In this document: positions 1-7,066 of the stretch, piece by piece | How positions within the stretch are numbered: the first letter of the stretch is position 1 | Layout of the letters: each line of letters starts with the position of its first letter | From: Solirubrum koreensis | GTDB lineage: Bacteria > Bacteroidota > Bacteroidia > Cytophagales > Hymenobacteraceae | DNA length: 64,000 nucleotides | Direction of reading: 5' to 3' | Assembly: GCF_039541855.1 (NCBI RefSeq) | Contig: NZ_BAABHA010000013.1 | Span: 1 to 64,000, forward strand | Notes under the pieces: generated by a model | What the model saw: only the letters and a program-made list of their open reading frames with translations | Database searches by the model: none | What the model was told of the DNA's origin: nothing | Position numbers and translations under genes: made by a program

Positions 1-692
1 TGCTGGGCATCGCCTACGAGCCGCGCATCCGCCAGCTCACCAACCAGCAGCTCTACAGCTGGGAGCCCGTGGCCACGCACCGGCAACTGGGGCAGACCCT
101 GCTGCCCGACGCGCGCCTCGACCCCGAGCGCATCGCCCGGCACTGGGACGAGGTCCTGCGTCTGGTCGTCACCCTGAAGCTGCGTCACAGCGAGGCCTCG
201 CGTCTGTTCGGCCGCCTCAACTCCTACGCCCGCCAGCACCCGCTTTACCGGGCCCTGAAAGAGCTGGGCCGGCTGGTTAAAACCGAGTTTCTGCTGCGCT
301 ACGTCGACCAGGTCGAACTACGCCAGCGCATCCAGAAGCAACTCAACAAGGGTGAAAGCGCCCACCGCCTGGCCCACGCCGTCTGGCACGGGCGCAACCA
401 GGAGTTCCACGCCGCCACCCGCTCCGAGCAGCTGGTGGCCGAGACCTGCAAGCGCCTGCTGATGAACGCCATCGTCTGCTGGAACTACCTGCACCTCTCC
501 CAGCACCTGGCCCGGCTGCCACCCGAGCAGCAGGCCGCCACGCTGGCCACGCTCTCGCCCTTCGCCGTGCTCTCCTACCGCCACCTGAACCTGCACGGCG
601 AGTACGACTTCTCCGACCAACCCCTGCCGGCCGAAGCCCCGTTTGACATGGACCTGATTGCTACCTGGCAGCCGCCAAGCAAACCGGCGTAG
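1..692 (+). CDS. tnpA: Tn3-family transposase, C-terminal part (cut by window edge)
   Basis: This is the 3' end of a Tn3-family DDE transposase, which cuts and joins the transposon ends in replicative transposition. The reading frame is open from base 3, so the start lies outside the window and about 229 residues are visible. The tail has the typical family end: a helical stretch with WNYLHLSQHL, then the LNLHGEYDFSD block found near the C-terminus of Tn3 transposases. A likely terminal inverted repeat begins just after the stop codon, the usual arrangement. The catalytic residues lie partly upstream and cannot all be checked. A second, decayed and different transposase tail occurs at 14629-14847. 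Confidence 0.9.
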   Translation, partial: LGIAYEPRIRQLTNQQLYSWEPVATHRQLGQTLLPDARLDPERIARHWDEVLRLVVTLKLRHSEASRLFGRLNSYARQHPLYRALKELGRLVKTEFLLRYVDQVELRQRIQKQLNKGESAHRLAHAVWHGRNQEFHAATRSEQLVAETCKRLLMNAIVCWNYLHLSQHLARLPPEQQAATLATLSPFAVLSYRHLNLHGEYDFSDQPLPAEAPFDMDLIATWQPPSKPA

Positions 693-696
693 GGCC

Positions 697-735
697 GAGT
701 CGGAGGTTTTACCCTATTTGTTTAATAACACCCCC
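697..735. repeat. Probable right terminal inverted repeat of the Tn3 element
   Basis: Read inward from 735 on the minus strand, this stretch starts with five Gs, continues AT-rich through TTATTAAACAAATAGGG, and ends 4 bases from the transposase stop. Length (38-40 bp), the G-run start and the position next to tnpA all fit a Tn3-family end. It also overwrites the last codons of the opposing resolvase gene. The partner repeat is outside the window, so this is inferred from one end only. Confidence 0.6.
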
Positions 736-1106
736 GTGGCCCGCTCGCGGATGCTCTCGCGGTCGTACTCGGCCAGCGCGGCGAAGATGCCCAGCACCAA
801 ACGCCCGGCGGGCGTGGCCGTGTCGATGCCCAGGTCCAGGGCAACGAAGCGCACCTGGCGCTCGTGCAGGTCGGCCACCACCTGCATGATGTGGGCGCTG
901 TTGCGGCCCAGCCGGTTGAGCCGGGCCACGGTCACTGTGTCGCCGGCGCGCAAGGTGGCCAGCAACTCGGTGAGCACGGGCCGCTGCGTGGTGGCGCCGC
1001 TGATTTTTTCCTGAAACAAACGGTCGACGCCGGCGGCCGTGAGCTGGTCGAGTTGGGTGTCGAGGTGCTGGTCTTTGGCCGAGACGCGGGCGTAGCCGAA
1101 ATGCAT
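714..1106 (-). pseudogene. tnpR: Serine resolvase, truncated before its DNA-binding domain
   Basis: This is the catalytic domain of a serine recombinase of the resolvase/invertase family, which resolves transposon cointegrates at a res site. The nucleophile is Ser9 in YARVSAKDQ, and the conserved RLNRLGRNS lies at residues 62-70. The E-helix begins at 113-122 (EYDRESIRER). The protein stops at 130 residues, whereas family members run about 180-200 with a C-terminal helix-turn-helix. The last codons (GVLLNK) are supplied by the G-rich terminal repeat of the neighbouring Tn3 element, so a transposon seems to have landed inside the gene. It should fold as a catalytic domain but lack site-specific DNA binding. 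Confidence 0.85.
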
Positions 1107-1514
1107 ACAAATGGGTCAACAAGGTGGGGCCACGAAGGTAATGAGGTGAACCCACTTTCTGGCCCCAGCTTGGCCTATCCCGCAGTCATCAATTAATGGG
1201 GGCCGGCAAGGTGTACCTTTCGGGCTCCTTTCTCCGCGCACTAGGGCGCGTTGACACGCCCGCCCAGTGGCCGCTCGCGGAGTCTCGGTACAAAACTTTC
1301 AACCAAGGCCAGGTTCGTTTTCCGGACGGGAGTTCGGAATGGATAAAACTTCCCCTGGCTGACTCGTGCCCACGCGGCCAGCCCCCGTGGCGTGCCTTGG
1401 GTCCGGGGCCTTCCGCTTTCGGAATCCTGAAAGGAAGGGGCGCAATAAAGCACTACCCGGAAAGTCGGTTCCTACGTCAGGCGTCGGGCAATGACACGCA
1501 AGTAGCGGTGCACC
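1107..1514. other. Intergenic region with one 42-bp repeat
   Basis: I see no convincing gene here. Copy A of the 42-bp repeat family lies at 1271-1312. The stretch between the resolvase start and that repeat (1107-1270) is where a res site would be expected if the repeat is the end of the resolvase's original transposon; I could not identify res subsites with confidence. Confidence 0.5.
1271..1312 (+). repeat. 42-bp repeat, copy A (candidate Tn3-type terminal repeat)
   Basis: This is the most diverged member of a four-copy family, all on the plus strand and all 42 bases long without gaps. It begins CCGCTCG and ends with CAACCAAGGCCAG. The other copies are at 11489, 14836 and 14973. Similarity stops sharply after the GGCCAA/GGCCAG end, as expected for a transposon terminus. 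Confidence 0.55.
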
Positions 1515-2324
1515 ATGGAACCAATCCACGCCCATTTCGTAGCGGGGCTGAACCAGCAGCCCCGACTTGGCCCCCTGCGCGGGCTCCACTCGAATCAGTT
1601 TGTTTCCATTTCTTACGACCTGGCGAATGATTGGCTGTACGTGGATTGGAAAGCCGAGCAAACCGAGCAGCCGGTGCGCGACAACTGCTTGGTGCTTCTG
1701 GAACTGGTCAAACGGCACTTGGTCCGCCGGGTCCTCAACGACAACCGCCAGGTGCAAACCATGTGGGCGGCTGCCGCCGAGTGGGGCGGAACGGTGTGGT
1801 TCCCGGCGCTGGCCGACGCCGGCGTCGACTACTTTGCCTGGATCTACTCCCCGCACCTGTACAGCCGCCTGTCCACCGATCAAACCCTGGCGTACACCCA
1901 GCGGCCCGTGGTCTTGACTTTCGAAGAATACGAAACGGCCCAGCGGTGGCTCCAGGCGATGTCCCCCCCGTGCTGCGGGTTGTGCCGTGTCGGCGCCATG
2001 CATTGGCCAAGCCCCGGTTTCGGTCGCCCATGCAGCCGGCGTTTCTGGGCCGAACTGCTTCGCTCGAGGTGCGGGCTTTGTGTATCCTCGGAAGGGAGTG
2101 CGTCAACCGGCTGGCTTGGCGCAAGCCCGTCGTCCACCACGCATGGCGCCGGGGCGTGTGCAGGCCGGTTTTCACGGGTAATTCGGAGCCGCGCTCCGGC
2201 GCGAGAGGGAGACCGAACCGCGCTTCGCTTTGGGAGCGGCTGTGCACCCAAGCATTGGTACAGGATGCAAAACCTAATCGAGTGCCCATTCCCGGGCCTG
2301 TGCGACGTCGTCGAACAGGCCTAA
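1515..2324 (+). CDS. STAS-like small signalling protein with aberrant C-terminal extension
   Basis: The first ~150 residues match a small alpha/beta family that I associate with Hymenobacter. It resembles SpoIIAA/STAS folds and typically runs ~130-160 residues (FVSISYDLANDWLYVDW, a VLNDNRQV strand, AAEWGGTVWFPAL, YFAWIYSPHLYSRLSTD). Function is unknown; a role as a signalling or regulatory partner is inference. The family-like part ends at about 1960 (AQRWLQAM). The frame then runs on for ~115 codons of low-complexity Arg/Ser/Gly/Cys sequence and overlaps the 3' end of the convergent gene by about 50 bases. A C7 run sits exactly at the change. The gene has probably lost its own end through a frameshift or deletion. 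Start choice is uncertain. Confidence 0.6.
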   Translation: MEPIHAHFVAGLNQQPRLGPLRGLHSNQFVSISYDLANDWLYVDWKAEQTEQPVRDNCLVLLELVKRHLVRRVLNDNRQVQTMWAAAAEWGGTVWFPALADAGVDYFAWIYSPHLYSRLSTDQTLAYTQRPVVLTFEEYETAQRWLQAMSPPCCGLCRVGAMHWPSPGFGRPCSRRFWAELLRSRCGLCVSSEGSASTGWLGASPSSTTHGAGACAGRFSRVIRSRAPAREGDRTALRFGSGCAPKHWYRMQNLIECPFPGLCDVVEQA

Positions 2325-2678
2325 CTCCAGCAGCAAGTGCGGTTTGGAGTACTTGGCGAGGTACGGCCGGAATTGCTCGCGGTTGGGGGCCAAATCCGAG
2401 AGCAGCAGCGCGAAGCGGTCCAGGCCCAGATCCCGGTGCATGCTTTCCAGCATCTGGTCGGCCCAGTACAGGTCCGCGACGTTTAGTTTCCCGATCGACT
2501 GGTCGTTGGCAATCCAGGCGTTGACGTGGTGACGGCGGGCCAGCATGGCCGCGTGCACCGACGCTTGTTGCAGCTCCTCGCCGCTGCACCGGTTCAGCCA
2601 TGTGACTTCCAAGGCAGCGCGGTACCCGTTCTCGTGCAGTCGGATCTGCACGTACGCGTCGGAATAAAGCAACATCAT
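2274..2678 (-). CDS. STAS-like small protein
   Basis: A complete 134-residue protein of the same general class as its convergent neighbour and the protein at 10051-10542: alternating beta strands and helices, with a central WIANDQS strand and a LFDDVAQAREWALD end typical of these short single-domain proteins (compare LFDTEGEAVRWL in the third copy). There is no signal peptide or membrane segment, so it should be cytoplasmic. Two ATG codons open the gene; the first is used here. Biochemical role unknown. The convergent overlap with the previous gene arises from that gene's overrun, not from this one. Confidence 0.6.
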   Translation of the reverse strand: MMLLYSDAYVQIRLHENGYRAALEVTWLNRCSGEELQQASVHAAMLARRHHVNAWIANDQSIGKLNVADLYWADQMLESMHRDLGLDRFALLLSDLAPNREQFRPYLAKYSKPHLLLELGLFDDVAQAREWALD

Positions 2679-3061
2679 GGAAAAAGCAGAGGCGTAGCCT
2701 GGGTGGGCTACCGGGTGTGGTGGAACAGCGGACAGGGAAAGTCGTTTCCGGGTCTGAGGCGGCTAGCCGATTGGAAGCAAAGCGCTGTGTATCGCAAAAC
2801 TAGGGTAAATAGTTGCTTAAATTATACTTAAAAATGACCTGCTGTTGCATTGGCCAAACCGCAGGCGTCGCTTGCAGCTCCAACGAGTCCGGAAGAATCC
2901 AAGGCGGCCGCTTCGGCAAGCGGCCGGCGCCTGCGCACCGCTCCGCAGGGCATGCCAGGCATGCGAAGGCGGGCGCCCCTGCGCCTTGGTACGCCGCCGG
3001 GAGCCACCCCAATACAACGACCCGCAACTGGCTCCGGCAGTCCCTGGCCTGGCAACTCGCC
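2679..3061. other. Intergenic region, nothing recognised
   Basis: About 380 bases between a STAS-like gene and the HxlR-type regulator, both on the minus strand. The left part (2800-2850) is AT-rich and could carry the promoter for the STAS-like gene, but I see no clear Bacteroidetes -7/-33 pair. Open frames here have no recognisable similarity and shadow one another. Confidence 0.4.
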
Positions 3062-3409
3062 TTACTGCGAGCCGGCCGTTTGCAAGGCGGTGGTGTAGCC
3101 GAGGCCGAAACGCAGCAAGGCCTCCAGCACCGGCAGGGCCTGCCGGCCCCCTTCGGTCAGGGCGTAGTCACCGCGGGCTGCCGTTTCGCCAAATGCGCCG
3201 CGCACGACCAAGCCGGCCTCGGTCAGGTTGCGCAGTTCCTGCGCCAGCACCTTTTCGCTGATGTCGGGCAGCGCTCGTCTGAATTGCCCGTAGCGGCACT
3301 GCCCCAAGGCTATTTGTTGGAGCAGCAGCAGGCGCCATTTGCCGCCTAGCAAGTCCAAAGCGGTGCGCACGGGGCAGCGGGGGGTGATGGGAGTGCAGGT
3401 CGAAGGCAT
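3062..3409 (-). CDS. HxlR-family winged-helix transcriptional regulator
   Basis: A 115-residue MarR-like winged-helix protein of the HxlR family. These dimeric regulators commonly respond to reactive carbonyls, quinones or oxidants. Family marks are present: a Cys-containing N-terminus (CPVRTALDLLGGKWRLLLL), the recognition region FRRALPDISEKVLAQELRNLTEAGLV, and the wing YALTEGGRQALPVL. I chose the internal ATG at 3409, which leaves the short N-terminus usual for the family; an upstream start at 3439 is possible. An inverted repeat lies 3 bases upstream of this ATG. The gene stands alone, and no obvious target lies divergently within 350 bases. Confidence 0.85.
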   Translation of the reverse strand: MPSTCTPITPRCPVRTALDLLGGKWRLLLLQQIALGQCRYGQFRRALPDISEKVLAQELRNLTEAGLVVRGAFGETAARGDYALTEGGRQALPVLEALLRFGLGYTTALQTAGSQ

Positions 3410-3412
3410 ACT

Positions 3413-3428
3413 AACCTGAAGGTAGGTT
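3413..3428. promoter_or_regulatory. Inverted repeat, candidate HxlR operator
   Basis: The 16-base stretch AACCTGAAGGTAGGTT has outer arms AACCT/AGGTT around an inner ACCT-GA-AGGT palindrome. It sits immediately upstream of the HxlR start codon. Autoregulation through such a site is common for the family; binding here is inference. Confidence 0.45.
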
Positions 3429-3439
3429 GTTTTTGACAA

Positions 3440-3765
3440 CCGCGGATCGGGCCGCGTGGTTTACGTGGCCATGACCTTTCCCACGCTGTCCTGGGGCCCA
3501 GCCCCTGATCCGCCGTTTGCTTCGCTTGCACCGCGTAGAAATGGACCGGGTAGCACGCTTACCAAACCGCTTGCTTCCCCAGGCGGCTGCCCCGCCGGGG
3601 GGAGCAAGCCACCGCTCCCAGAGCCCGGGGCGTCGTTCAGCGAGCCGGGGAGCGTGTTGGGCGAGACCACGCGGTTTCATTCTGGTATCCGGCATAACGT
3701 TGCCTTTAGTTAAGCCTGCGACATCCGCTTCTTCCTAAACCACCACCTTTTTTACACCCTTTGCC
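3440..3765. other. Intergenic region with a strong hairpin
   Basis: No gene is recognised. A long GC-rich inverted repeat lies at 3569-3609, with arms GCTTGCTTCCCC and GGGGGGAGCAAGC and an inner GGCGG/CCGCC pairing. No T-run follows, so it is not a standard terminator. The promoter of the gene at 3766 presumably lies at the right end. Confidence 0.4.
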
Positions 3766-4422
3766 ATGAGCTTGACTGCTTCTCCTTTCGACCCCGCAAC
3801 CGGCCGCTTGCTGCCGGTGTACCGCGACGCTTACCTGCGCGGTGATTTGTCCGACGCCAACACGCGGGCCGTGGACGCTTACCTGAAAGCCCGCCGCGGT
3901 TCGGGCGACGAAACCCTGCGCCGCTTTTACGAAATGAAGCAGGAAGGCGAGCAGGTACGCCCCGTCGGCTGGGTGCAGCGCCAATTTGACCTGGTGCGCA
4001 CCGCCCCCCAACGCCTGCGCCGCCGGGTGGCCGGACTCGTGGCCGCGGTGGTGTTGGTCGCCGGCGCCGTGCTGGCCGGCAACGCCCCAGAGGTCGAAGT
4101 TGCGGCCGAACGAAGCCTGGCGGCCGAAGCCAGCGGCCGCGGCATGAGCATGGTGAAAGGCCGCATCCTGGATGAAAACGGCCACCCGCTGGTCGGAGCC
4201 ACGGTGCTGGTGCGCGGCAGCCAGCGCGGCGTGAGCACCAATGCGCAGGGCGAATACGCCTTGCTGGTGCCGGCGCAGGGCCTGACCACCCTGGCCTACG
4301 GCTACGCGGGCTACGAGGGAGAAGAAGTCGATGTGCGCGGCGGCCGGACCGAGTCCGTCACCTTGCTGCCCCGGGAAAAAGCCAAGCCCGTCCGCCCGGC
4401 CAAACGTTGGTGGTTGTTTTAA
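3766..4422 (+). CDS. Single-pass membrane protein with carboxypeptidase-regulatory-like domain
   Basis: A 218-residue protein in three parts. Residues 1-87 form a charged, helical cytoplasmic N-terminus (DANTRAVDAYL, ETLRRFYEMKQ) reminiscent of anti-sigma-factor N-termini. Residues 88-105 are a hydrophobic membrane span after an Arg cluster. Residues 129-203 form an extracytoplasmic carboxypeptidase-D regulatory-like beta-sandwich (VKGRILDENGHPLVGATVLV, then GVSTNAQGEYALLVP), the plug-like domain widespread in Bacteroidetes surface proteins. The layout suggests transmembrane signalling or an envelope role, but there is no adjacent sigma factor and no TonB-dependent receptor. Function is therefore not assigned. 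The next gene is 124 bases downstream on the same strand. Confidence 0.65.
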   Translation: MSLTASPFDPATGRLLPVYRDAYLRGDLSDANTRAVDAYLKARRGSGDETLRRFYEMKQEGEQVRPVGWVQRQFDLVRTAPQRLRRRVAGLVAAVVLVAGAVLAGNAPEVEVAAERSLAAEASGRGMSMVKGRILDENGHPLVGATVLVRGSQRGVSTNAQGEYALLVPAQGLTTLAYGYAGYEGEEVDVRGGRTESVTLLPREKAKPVRPAKRWWLF

Positions 4423-4546
4423 CCGGCCCATGGCAACGCGCCACTCCCTCTTTTCCATGCACGGCCTGGCGGACCGCCGCGCCGCCCGCCGCCCAAGCGC
4501 TTACCCGGTTTCAACCTCCAAAAAAATACCCTCTTCCGCTCCTTCC

Positions 4547-4927
4547 ATGGCGTACTCTACCAACAATGCCGCCGGCCAAGCCGTGCAAAACATCATCAAC
4601 GAGTTGCCGCAACTGCTGGCGGTGGCCATCGTGGACACGACCTCGGGCATGACCCTGGCCTCCCACACCAACTCCCCCGCGCTCAATCCCGACACGGCGG
4701 CGGCTTACAACACGGAGGTCGTGAAGCAAAAGCAAAAGGCCATGGCGGCCCTGAAGCTGCAGGGCGAGCAAATCGACGACATCCTCATCACGCTCACCAA
4801 CCAATTGCACCTGATCAACCTCATCGACGGGGGCAAGAAATTCATCTACTTGGCCGTTAACGCCCGCGACACGAACCTGGCCATCGCCCGCGACGTGCTC
4901 CGCCAGCAGGTGGACCTGTTGAAATAA
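4547..4927 (+). CDS. Roadblock/LC7-like protein
   Basis: A 126-residue protein whose pattern fits Roadblock/LC7-type folds. An N-terminal helix (QAVQNIINELPQLLA) leads into strands ending VAIVDTTSGMTLASH. A long central helix rich in Lys and Gln follows, then a beta pair (DDILITLTNQLHLINLI) and KKFIYLAVNA before a final helix. Roadblock proteins usually regulate small GTPases or form signalling scaffolds; no GTPase gene is visible nearby, so the partner is unknown. The start at 4547 is preferred over an in-frame start at 4331 because the upstream part overlaps the previous gene and has no conserved character. A strong terminator follows directly. Confidence 0.6.
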   Translation: MAYSTNNAAGQAVQNIINELPQLLAVAIVDTTSGMTLASHTNSPALNPDTAAAYNTEVVKQKQKAMAALKLQGEQIDDILITLTNQLHLINLIDGGKKFIYLAVNARDTNLAIARDVLRQQVDLLK

Positions 4928-4951
4928 GCTTATTCAGCAACCCGCTGCGCG

Positions 4952-4996
4952 CCACCCGGCTGCCCCACCACCGGGGCAGCCGGGTGGCCGTTTTTT
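4952..4996 (+). terminator. Strong rho-independent terminator
   Basis: Perfect 15-bp arms (4952-4966 CCACCCGGCTGCCCC and 4973-4987) surround a 6-base loop and are followed by CCG and six Ts. It lies 25 bases after the Roadblock-like gene's stop and also separates it from the convergent gene ending at 5027. Confidence 0.9.
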
Positions 4997-5026
4997 ATGC
5001 TACGGCAGCGGGGGGCGCCAGCCGGA

Positions 5027-5578
5027 TCAGCGGGCCGGTTGGGCGGGCGGCACAGACTCCTCTTCATCACCCGGCGTTGGAGGCGGGAACGGAACGGGGG
5101 CCGGGGCTGGCGGCAGCGGTTGGGCAGCGGGCAGGGGAGCGCCGCCGCCCAGCATCACGGTTAGGTTTTCCACCAGCTGACGCAGGTATTGAATCTCCGA
5201 ATGCAAGGTGGAGTCGGCCGCGGCCGGTACCTGCAACTGTTGTAGGACCAACGCCGCCACGTCTTCGCTCAGGTACTGCCCCAGCGTTTTGCCGGCCTGC
5301 GCCGCGCCGCGCTCGAGCACGGCCCGGGCGTCCCGGCTCACCCCGCGCACCGACCACGTAACGGGGGCGGCCGAGGAGCGCGGCGGCCGGCCCGGGCGCT
5401 TGGGGGCAAGGCCGGTGGCCCGGGCCGCGGCGGCACCGTTAGTTTCTGTAATACTTTCAGCTATTTTTGTATTACCGAAACCCTGCGGGGCCGGTGCACC
5501 GGGGGGGGGGCTGTCTGGTAAACCCGCCTCGGCTGGTACGGCTGACTCAGGGGGACGGTCACCTGGAATCGGACTCAT
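5027..5578 (-). CDS. Putative ribbon-helix-helix-like DNA-binding protein
   Basis: A 183-residue protein with disordered Pro/Ala-rich ends. The central segment (about residues 72-115: VTWSVRGVSRDARAVLERGA, AGKTLGQYLSEDV) resembles the strand-helix-helix pattern of plasmid RHH proteins (partition CopG-like, MobC-like). A short coiled coil follows (LHSEIQYLRQLVENL). Such genes often sit beside parA, but no ParA gene is in the window. The N-terminal region contains a run of ten Cs (5501-5510) coding for Pro-Pro-Pro, a possible slippage site that would shift the frame upstream of the putative DNA-binding segment. Assignment rests on pattern only; a plasmid partition or mobilisation accessory role is possible. 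Confidence 0.5.
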   Translation of the reverse strand: MSPIPGDRPPESAVPAEAGLPDSPPPGAPAPQGFGNTKIAESITETNGAAAARATGLAPKRPGRPPRSSAAPVTWSVRGVSRDARAVLERGAAQAGKTLGQYLSEDVAALVLQQLQVPAAADSTLHSEIQYLRQLVENLTVMLGGGAPLPAAQPLPPAPAPVPFPPPTPGDEEESVPPAQPAR

Positions 5579-5673
5579 AGCAAGTACGGTTTGGGGTACG
5601 CAATTTATGTCTTACGCAAAAACGCGGGTTTCGGCTGCCGGAATTCTCCTGCTCCAGTCCAAGTAACGCTCCA

Positions 5674-6060
5674 TTGTCTAACCAGTACCCCGCCGTGACG
5701 GATCCACCTACGTTGTTTGACGCGCACTTGCCGAGCTTGACCGCGGGCGAGTTGCACGGCCTGTGGCACACGACTTGCTTGCGCCCCGCGCCCACGGGCG
5801 ACTCGCGGTGGGCCGAAGCTACGCACTTGCAGCTGCACCAGACGCATTTTTCGCTGCACACCCGCGCCGGCGACCGCCACGCCGGCACCTGGCACCTGCA
5901 GCGCCACTCCCGCCTGGGCCAGCCGTTCCTGGCCCTGCAGGAGGCGGAAACCCCGGTCCTGGCGCTCATCACCCGCTTGCGGCGCTCGGCCGACGGAACG
6001 GTCCGCCAAATGGTTGTATATTTTCAATCGGGCTTGGAGCTGCAGCTTACGCACCCCTAG
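5674..6060 (+). CDS. Hypothetical protein, no recognised family
   Basis: A 128-residue His-rich protein with a compact beta-rich pattern (LHGLWHTTCLRP, THLQLHQTHFSLHTRAG, AGTWHLQRH, MVVYFQSGLELQL) that could form a lipocalin-like barrel. It has no signal peptide or membrane helix. No ATG lies near the 5' end; TTG at 5674 or GTG at 5695 is the likely start. It ends 27 bases before the PAS-domain protein on the same strand and may be co-transcribed. I do not recognise a function. Confidence 0.5.
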   Translation: MSNQYPAVTDPPTLFDAHLPSLTAGELHGLWHTTCLRPAPTGDSRWAEATHLQLHQTHFSLHTRAGDRHAGTWHLQRHSRLGQPFLALQEAETPVLALITRLRRSADGTVRQMVVYFQSGLELQLTHP

Positions 6061-6087
6061 TCTTTAACCCCTAACGTTATTTCGCAC

Positions 6088-7017
6088 ATGTCAGCTTCCC
6101 TTGCCTCCGCGCTGACGCCCGAACGCATCGAAGCGGCGCTGGACGCCGCCGGCATCGGCGTCTGGGAGATGGATTGGACCGGCCGCCAGTTTTCGTGCTC
6201 GTCGCGCTGCAAGCACCTGTTTGGGTTGCCCGCCGAGGCGGCCGTGAGCTTGGACGACGTGCTGGGCGCCGCCCACCCCGAAGACCGCCCCGTGCTCGAG
6301 CAGCAGCTCCAGCAGGCCCTTGACCCGCAGGGCAACGGCCGCCTCGCCGTCGAGCACCGCGTGCTGCTGCCCGGCGACGAGGTGCGCTGGGTGCGCACCA
6401 CGGGCCTGGCCGTCTTCGACGAGGCCCGCACGCAACCGGTGCGCTTCCAGGGCATCACCAAGGACATCACCGACACGCAGGCCGGGGCCCGGCTGCAGGA
6501 AGCGCAACGCCGCGAACTGGAATTTCTGGCCGAAAGCATCCCGGGCATCCTCTGGATGGCGCGCCCCGACGGGGCCGTGACCTACTTCAACCAGCGGTGG
6601 ATGGAGTACACCGGCCAAACCCTGGAGCAGGCGCTGGACTGGGGCTGGGAGCCCGTGGTGCACCCCGACGACTTGCCGCGCTGCCTGGAGCGCTGGCGTG
6701 CGGCGCTGGCCACCGGCTCGCTCTACGAGGTGGAGTACCGCTTCCGCCGCCACGACGGGCAGTACCGCTGGTACGTAGGCCGGGCGTTGCCCTACCGCGA
6801 CGCGGCGGGGCAGATCGTGAAGTGGTTCGGCACCTGCGCCGACATCCACGGACAGAAGCAAACCGAAGACGCGCTGCGCCGCCGCGAAGAGGAGCTCGAA
6901 CGCGCCTACCAGGACCTGGAGGCCAAAGTCACCTTCCGCACCCTGGCGCTGGAAGACGAAGTGACGACGCTGCGCCGGCGCGTGGCCCAGCTGCCGGCTT
7001 CCAACCCTGGTTCGTAG
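6088..7017 (+). CDS. Tandem PAS-domain protein without a kinase domain
   Basis: 309 residues with two PAS-fold sensor domains and no output domain. PAS 1 spans about 14-130 (GIGVWEMDWTGRQFSCSSRC, AHPEDRPVLEQQ, VRWVRTTGLAVF, GITKDITD). PAS 2 spans about 145-260 (IPGILWMARPDGAVTYFNQR, WMEYTGQTLEQALDWGWEPV, VHPDDLPRCLERW, YRWYVGRALPYRD). A C-terminal coiled coil (EDALRRREEELERAYQDLEA) follows, and the frame ends where a HisKA domain would normally begin. The next gene, 49 bases downstream, is a complete PAS histidine kinase. The protein may be a sensory partner that dimerises through the coiled coil, or a decayed kinase. The stop is clean with no kinase remnant after it. Confidence 0.8.
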   Translation: MSASLASALTPERIEAALDAAGIGVWEMDWTGRQFSCSSRCKHLFGLPAEAAVSLDDVLGAAHPEDRPVLEQQLQQALDPQGNGRLAVEHRVLLPGDEVRWVRTTGLAVFDEARTQPVRFQGITKDITDTQAGARLQEAQRRELEFLAESIPGILWMARPDGAVTYFNQRWMEYTGQTLEQALDWGWEPVVHPDDLPRCLERWRAALATGSLYEVEYRFRRHDGQYRWYVGRALPYRDAAGQIVKWFGTCADIHGQKQTEDALRRREEELERAYQDLEAKVTFRTLALEDEVTTLRRRVAQLPASNPGS

Positions 7018-7066
7018 CCGCGCAGCCCGGCGTTCCGTACCAGATCGGGTATCTTCGCTCGCCCCC

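Noticed and set aside
709..1155. Open frame opposite and overlapping the resolvase, rich in Arg, Gly and His
   Set aside because: It is a shadow frame of the resolvase with a low-complexity translation and no family similarity.
3569..3609. GC-rich hairpin considered as a terminator
   Set aside because: No T-run on either side and no gene ends close by.
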